NCBI RefSeq assembly: GCF_030757795.1 | Contig: NZ_JAUQWH010000065.1 | Span: 1-44,402 of the forward strand | Direction of reading: 5' to 3' | From: Actinoplanes oryzae | Lineage (GTDB): Bacteria; Actinomycetota; Actinomycetes; Mycobacteriales; Micromonosporaceae | DNA length: 44,402 bases | Shown here: one piece after another, positions 41,307-44,402 of the stretch | How positions within the stretch are numbered: the stretch's first letter is position 1 | Layout of the letters: every line of letters starts with the position of its first letter | Made by a program: the position numbers and the translations under genes | Notes under the pieces: model-generated | Told to the model about the DNA's origin: nothing | Seen by the model: the letters and a program-made list of their open reading frames with translations, nothing else | Database searches by the model: none

Positions 41307-42227
41307 ATGACTTCCCAGGTGGACGAGTCGTGCGTGCTGACCGAGGGCCCCTGGACCCATCGGTTCGTCGGCGCCAACGGCAGCCGGTTCCACGTCGTCG
41401 AGGCCGGCACCGGGCCGCTCGTGCTGCTGCTGCACGGCTTCCCCGAGTTCTGGTGGGCGTGGCACGATGTGCTGCCCCGCATCGCGGACGCCGGCTTCCG
41501 CGCCGTCGCGATCGACCTTCGCGGCTACGGCGCCAGTGACAAGCCGCCGCGCGGCTACGACGGCTACACGATGGCCGCCGACGTCACCGGCCTCATCCGC
41601 GCGCTCGGGGAGCGCTCCGCCATGATCGTCGGCGCCGGCGTGGGCGGCATGATCGGCTGGGCCGCCGCCGCCTTCCACCCCAAGATGGTGAACAGGCTCG
41701 TCGTCCTCGGCGCCGCCCACCCCCTGCGGCTGCGCGCCGCGCTCTTCGCCGACCCGCGCGGGCAGCTCGCCGCCAGCCGCGCCATCCTCAAGTTCCAGGT
41801 GCCGCGCTACGAGCACGTGCTCACGCGCGACGACGCGGCCGAGGTGGGTGCGCTGGTCGAGCACTGGGCCGGTCCCGCTTGGCGAGACACCGACGAGTAC
41901 GCGGACTATGCCGCCCGATGCCGCGAGGCCATGCGGATTCCGCAGGCGGCGTTCTGCTCGCTGGAGGCGTACAGGTGGGTGTTCCGGTCGGCGCTGCGGC
42001 TCCAGGGATACCGTTTCGTCAAACTCATGCAGCAGCCGATCACCACGCCGACGCTGCAGATGCATGGGGCGCTGGACACCGCCGTGCTGCCCCGCACGGC
42101 GCAGGGGTCGGGGCGTTACGTCATCGCCCCGTACGAGTGGCGGCTGATCGACGACGTCGGCCACTTCCTGCACCAAGAGGCGACCGACGTGGTGACCGGG
42201 GAAATCCTGCGCTGGATCAAGTCCTGA
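41307..42227 (+). CDS. Alpha/beta hydrolase, epoxide-hydrolase-like
   Basis: A 306-residue alpha/beta hydrolase. The oxyanion region is H-G-F-P-E-F-W-W-A-W-H (43-53), and D-L-R-G-Y-G-A-S-D follows. The catalytic His is in D-V-G-H-F-L-H-Q-E. In the nucleophile elbow, usually G-x-D-x-G-G for epoxide hydrolases, this protein reads G-A-G-V-G-G (109-114), so the Asp is Gly. It occupies the place of mycobacterial ephE behind acs. Activity is uncertain. ATG 41307 is preceded by TACCCT at seven bases, suggesting a leaderless transcript. Confidence 0.85.
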   Translation: MTSQVDESCVLTEGPWTHRFVGANGSRFHVVEAGTGPLVLLLHGFPEFWWAWHDVLPRIADAGFRAVAIDLRGYGASDKPPRGYDGYTMAADVTGLIRALGERSAMIVGAGVGGMIGWAAAAFHPKMVNRLVVLGAAHPLRLRAALFADPRGQLAASRAILKFQVPRYEHVLTRDDAAEVGALVEHWAGPAWRDTDEYADYAARCREAMRIPQAAFCSLEAYRWVFRSALRLQGYRFVKLMQQPITTPTLQMHGALDTAVLPRTAQGSGRYVIAPYEWRLIDDVGHFLHQEATDVVTGEILRWIKS

Positions 42228-42246
42228 GCCGCGGGCTCCGACCACC

Positions 42247-42360
42247 CTGTTCTCGCCGGCTACCGTGCGTCCTTCAGCCGGCTGTTCTCGCCGCTTACCG
42301 TGCATCCTTCGGCCGTCTGTTCTCGCCGGCTACCGTGCATCCTTCGGCCGTCTGTTCTCC
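42247..42360. repeat. 35-bp tandem repeat
   Basis: CTGTTCTCGCCG starts at 42247, 42282 and 42317 and, truncated, at 42352: three full 35-bp units plus a part. The units differ at a few positions. It begins 20 bp after the hydrolase stop. Confidence 0.85.
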
Positions 42361-42383
42361 CCGCGCTCAGCGGTCGTTCGCGG

Positions 42384-42475
42384 CTTCGTCGGGCGGTGCG
42401 TCAGGCGCGATGCTCGTGACGTTCGGCGACTGCGTCGGGCGGTGCGTCAGACGCGGTGTTCGTAGAGTTCGGTGA
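42384..42475. repeat. 46-bp duplication of a gene 3' end
   Basis: Two 46-bp units, 42384-42429 and 42430-42475, are about 80% alike. The second contains the stop codon and last residues of the gene ending at 42447. The first is its downstream copy, again with a TGA in the same relative place. A third partial match continues into the gene. Confidence 0.8.
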
Positions 42476-42809
42476 CTTCGTTGGCGGGGGCCCAGCCCTG
42501 GTAGACGCCGAAGTCAAACTCCTCGAGGCCCAGCGCCCGCGCCACCGGGGCCCGGCCGCCCGTGTACTCGACGCGAAGCCAGGCGTCGACCTCGGCGAGC
42601 ACGATGAAGGGCTGGCCGCGCCACGAGCAGGTCGTCCGCACGTACGTGAGATCGGCGAACTCGCCCGGGCGCAGCACCCGCACGAACCGGCCGGGGCGGA
42701 CCTCCTCGAAGCCCTCGCCGCCCTCGGGCGCGTAGATCCGGACGTTGTCGCCGTCGGGCGCGGCATCGTATTCGCGCCCTTGCCACGTCACGACGTACCC
42801 GTCACGCAT
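42447..42809 (-). CDS. Hypothetical protein coupled to the SseB-domain gene
   Basis: A 120-residue soluble protein starting at ATG 42809, which overlaps the upstream stop by eight bases. Conserved-looking blocks are M-R-D-G-Y-V-V-T-W-Q-G-R-E-Y, R-F-V-R-V-L-R-P-G-E-F, C-S-W-R-G-Q-P-F-I-V-L and G-V-Y-Q-G-W-A-P. The many Trp/Tyr and beta-type patterns suggest a small beta-rich fold. I do not recognise the family. Close coupling suggests it works with the SseB-domain protein, possibly as a partner or immunity-type protein. This is inference only. Confidence 0.75.
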   Translation of the reverse strand: MRDGYVVTWQGREYDAAPDGDNVRIYAPEGGEGFEEVRPGRFVRVLRPGEFADLTYVRTTCSWRGQPFIVLAEVDAWLRVEYTGGRAPVARALGLEEFDFGVYQGWAPANEVTELYEHRV

Positions 42810-44298
42810 CCTGCTCTCCCACCTTGCGCCAGCCCGGGGCATCGCCGTCGAAGACCGCCACGAGACGCTCGCCGCCGTCGGCATCCATCCGCCACAGCTG
42901 GGTGTCGTGCGGCAGCCGGACGCTGTCCACCTTGAACTCGGCGATCACGTCCCGGCCCTCGCCCGGCGCGAACCCGTTGCCACGGAACGGCGCGCGCTCG
43001 ATCACCCAGCCGTCCATGGCGCGCAGCGCCGGCTCGTTCTGGCCGCCGTACGGGATGCGGTAGAGGCTCGGCCGGTGCGCCGGCCAGCGGAGCACGAACG
43101 CCTCCTTGGCGTCGGCCTGGTACGGCGAGTCGTCGTGCACCAGCCCGAGCGCGGCGAACAGCTCCGCCGGCGTCTTCAGGTGCTCGACCTCGGCCGCTCG
43201 GTGGACAAATCCGGCAACCCGGTCGTAGCCGCGCTCCAGATAGAAGTCGACCTGCTCCGGCGGCACCGTCTTCTGCATGGTCGTCGGACGTGCTTCGATC
43301 TCGCCCGCCGGCGGAAGCGCCACGGCGGCGTCACCGAGCATCTCGTCGGTCTCGCCGCCCAGCCCGGCCTCGGTGGCCCAGCTGGCGAGGGCGATCACCT
43401 GCGGACCGGGGTACTTCGCGCCGACCGCGGTGCCCGGGTTGACCGCGAACGACCAGGCCGGGTCGGGCCAGTTGCGGATCAGCTCGACGAACCGCACCGC
43501 CACGGTGCGGGTGGGCTCGGCATAGTGGTCGCCCAGCCTGTCCCGGCTCGTGAAGACCACCAGGAACCGCTCGCCGTCCATCTCCTCGGTCTGGAACGCG
43601 AACCCCGCCTCACCGGGCGAGCTGCCGGGCCGCGAGTTGTGCGCCACGGGCACGAGCACCGTCGCGAGCAGCAGCGTCGACAGGAACGAGTCGGTGCTGT
43701 GCTCGATCGACGCCTGGTGCAGGTCGCGCTCCACCTCGTTGGCGGGCACGAAGTCGTCGGCCGGCGGCTGGACCGGCGCGGTGTAGCCGGTGCTCCAGCT
43801 GGATCCCGCGTTCGACTGCTGCGCGCCGCCGGAACCGGGGATGACCGGCGGGGCGATGGTCGGCTGCGCGGTCCGGAAGGCACCCGAGTTGCCCGCGAAG
43901 GCAGTCGTCGGGAAGGCGCCCGTCGCACCACCCGCCAGCCGAGGCGCGGACGTCTGCGTCGTGGGGCCCGGCAGCGTCAGCCGCGACGTGACCGCCGGGT
44001 CGGCCGCGGTGGGCGGTACGTCGATCGGGCCGTCGGCCTCCTGCCCGGCGGACGCGCCGGCCTCGCCCTTCGCGGCAAGTGCCTGCGCCGCCGCGGCCAT
44101 GGACGGCGGCCGCTCCGACGGCGGCGTCACCTGCCGGCGCGGGAGCGGGCTGCCCGGGCCGCCCTGCTCGGCCGGCGGCTGGGCCAGAGGCTGCTGGGCC
44201 AGGGGCTGCTGCGCCGGCGACCGCTGAGCCAAGGGCTGCTCGGCCGGGGGCTGCTGCGCCGGGGACTGCTGGGGCTCCGGCCGGCGGATCTGCGCCAA
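42802..44298 (-). CDS. SseB N-domain protein with Pro/Gln-rich N-terminus
   Basis: About 498 residues from TTG 44298, the only in-frame start candidate of the ATG/GTG/TTG type after an upstream stop. Residues about 4-46 are five-residue P-x-A-Q-Q-type repeats, then a long Pro/Ala/Thr-rich linker to about 185. An SseB-type domain follows (S-F-L-S-T-L-L-L-A-T-V-L-V-P-V, E-E-M-D-G-E-R-F-L-V-V-F-T, A-V-N-P-G-T-A-V-G). The C-terminal domain (about 350-498) has D-F-Y-L-E-R-G-Y-D-R-V-A-G-F and Y-R-I-P-Y-G-G and is not recognised. Similar layouts occur in actinobacterial secretion or toxin-related proteins. The start is uncertain. Confidence 0.75.
   Translation of the reverse strand: MAQIRRPEPQQSPAQQPPAEQPLAQRSPAQQPLAQQPLAQPPAEQGGPGSPLPRRQVTPPSERPPSMAAAAQALAAKGEAGASAGQEADGPIDVPPTAADPAVTSRLTLPGPTTQTSAPRLAGGATGAFPTTAFAGNSGAFRTAQPTIAPPVIPGSGGAQQSNAGSSWSTGYTAPVQPPADDFVPANEVERDLHQASIEHSTDSFLSTLLLATVLVPVAHNSRPGSSPGEAGFAFQTEEMDGERFLVVFTSRDRLGDHYAEPTRTVAVRFVELIRNWPDPAWSFAVNPGTAVGAKYPGPQVIALASWATEAGLGGETDEMLGDAAVALPPAGEIEARPTTMQKTVPPEQVDFYLERGYDRVAGFVHRAAEVEHLKTPAELFAALGLVHDDSPYQADAKEAFVLRWPAHRPSLYRIPYGGQNEPALRAMDGWVIERAPFRGNGFAPGEGRDVIAEFKVDSVRLPHDTQLWRMDADGGERLVAVFDGDAPGWRKVGEQDA
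44170..44275 (-). repeat. 15-bp coding repeat in the SseB-like N-terminus
   Basis: About seven degenerate 15-bp units encode five-residue motifs such as S-P-A-Q-Q, P-P-A-E-Q and P-L-A-Q-Q. The period is clear although bases vary. Confidence 0.65.
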
Positions 44299-44365
44299 CG
44301 GGCGAGTCTGCCCCGCATCGGTGAACGCCGTGCTTGCGCCGGCGGCACCCAGCAGGCTGATTCAC

Positions 44366-44397
44366 CGGCAGGGTGGGCGCCCGTGCCCACCCTGCCG
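44366..44397. terminator. Perfect 13-bp hairpin at the window edge
   Basis: CGGCAGGGTGGGC (44366-44378) pairs fully with 44385-44397, with loop GCCCGT. CCTTT reaches the window end. It lies upstream of the SseB-like gene and probably terminates a gene outside the window. Confidence 0.6.
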
Positions 44398-44402
44398 CCT
44401 TT

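Noticed and set aside
42247..42360. CRISPR array
   Set aside because: The 35-bp units follow one another without unique spacers and no cas genes are near; it is a plain tandem repeat.

Overview
The window is a chromosomal segment of a high-GC actinomycete, most likely a member of the Micromonosporaceae such as an Actinoplanes relative. The evidence is the strong G/C third-position bias, frequent GTG starts, the order of housekeeping and developmental genes, and a thymidylate kinase fused to a major facilitator transporter, an architecture I associate with that family. No phage, transposase, CRISPR array or rRNA is visible. One tRNA is present, tRNA-Thr(CGT).

Layout. 1-2166 (minus): an XRE/DUF5753 regulator with two DUF397 proteins, then a DUF6232 membrane protein. 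2849-4827: tRNA-Thr and a membrane metallophosphoesterase. 4876-5240: two minisatellite-like repeat tracts. 5219-13451: ricT, holB and the MFS-tmk fusion on the minus strand. Between ricT and holB sit an LPITG surface protein (plus) and a three-gene operon of YbaB-like, EspC-like and WXG-type proteins that resembles a type VII secretion substrate unit. 13638-16931: a D-threonine-aldolase-like PLP enzyme, a TetR regulator and a sugar-lactone oxidase. 16964-24947 (minus): topA, an unknown gene coupled to a lipoprotein, proton-pumping pyrophosphatase hppA, and the bldG anti-anti-sigma gene with its anti-sigma partner.

25000-32684 is the conserved helicase / Tad (Flp pilus) / ssd block. The DECH-box helicase runs on plus. 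The minus-strand operon ssd-tadA-tadB-(68-aa ORF)-tadC-DUF4244 pilin-like-TadE-TadE-like is overlapped gene to gene for most of its length. 32945-36050 holds a second STAS protein, a HAD phosphatase, a PH-domain protein and a degenerate Fic-fold protein. 36251-44298 holds acetyl-CoA synthetase, a secreted M6 metallopeptidase, a lipoprotein, an epoxide-hydrolase-like protein and a two-gene SseB-domain operon. The order topA-hppA-bldG-helicase-tad-ssd-acs matches, from memory, the Streptomyces bldG region and the Mycobacterium holB-to-ephE region. Much of the window is therefore conserved actinobacterial backbone with local insertions.

The least ordinary signals are these. The TadE-like gene has no stop codon where its family ends, so its frame stays open antisense across the whole helicase gene. 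A 68-residue gene is locked by ATGA overlaps inside the tad operon. Tandem repeats include the 3' ends of genes, stop codons included. Doublets of DnaA-box-like sequence lie in three intergenic gaps. The Fic, epoxide-hydrolase and anti-sigma-kinase folds each appear to have lost catalytic residues. These calls rest on reading the sequence and remembered family knowledge; no database search was run.
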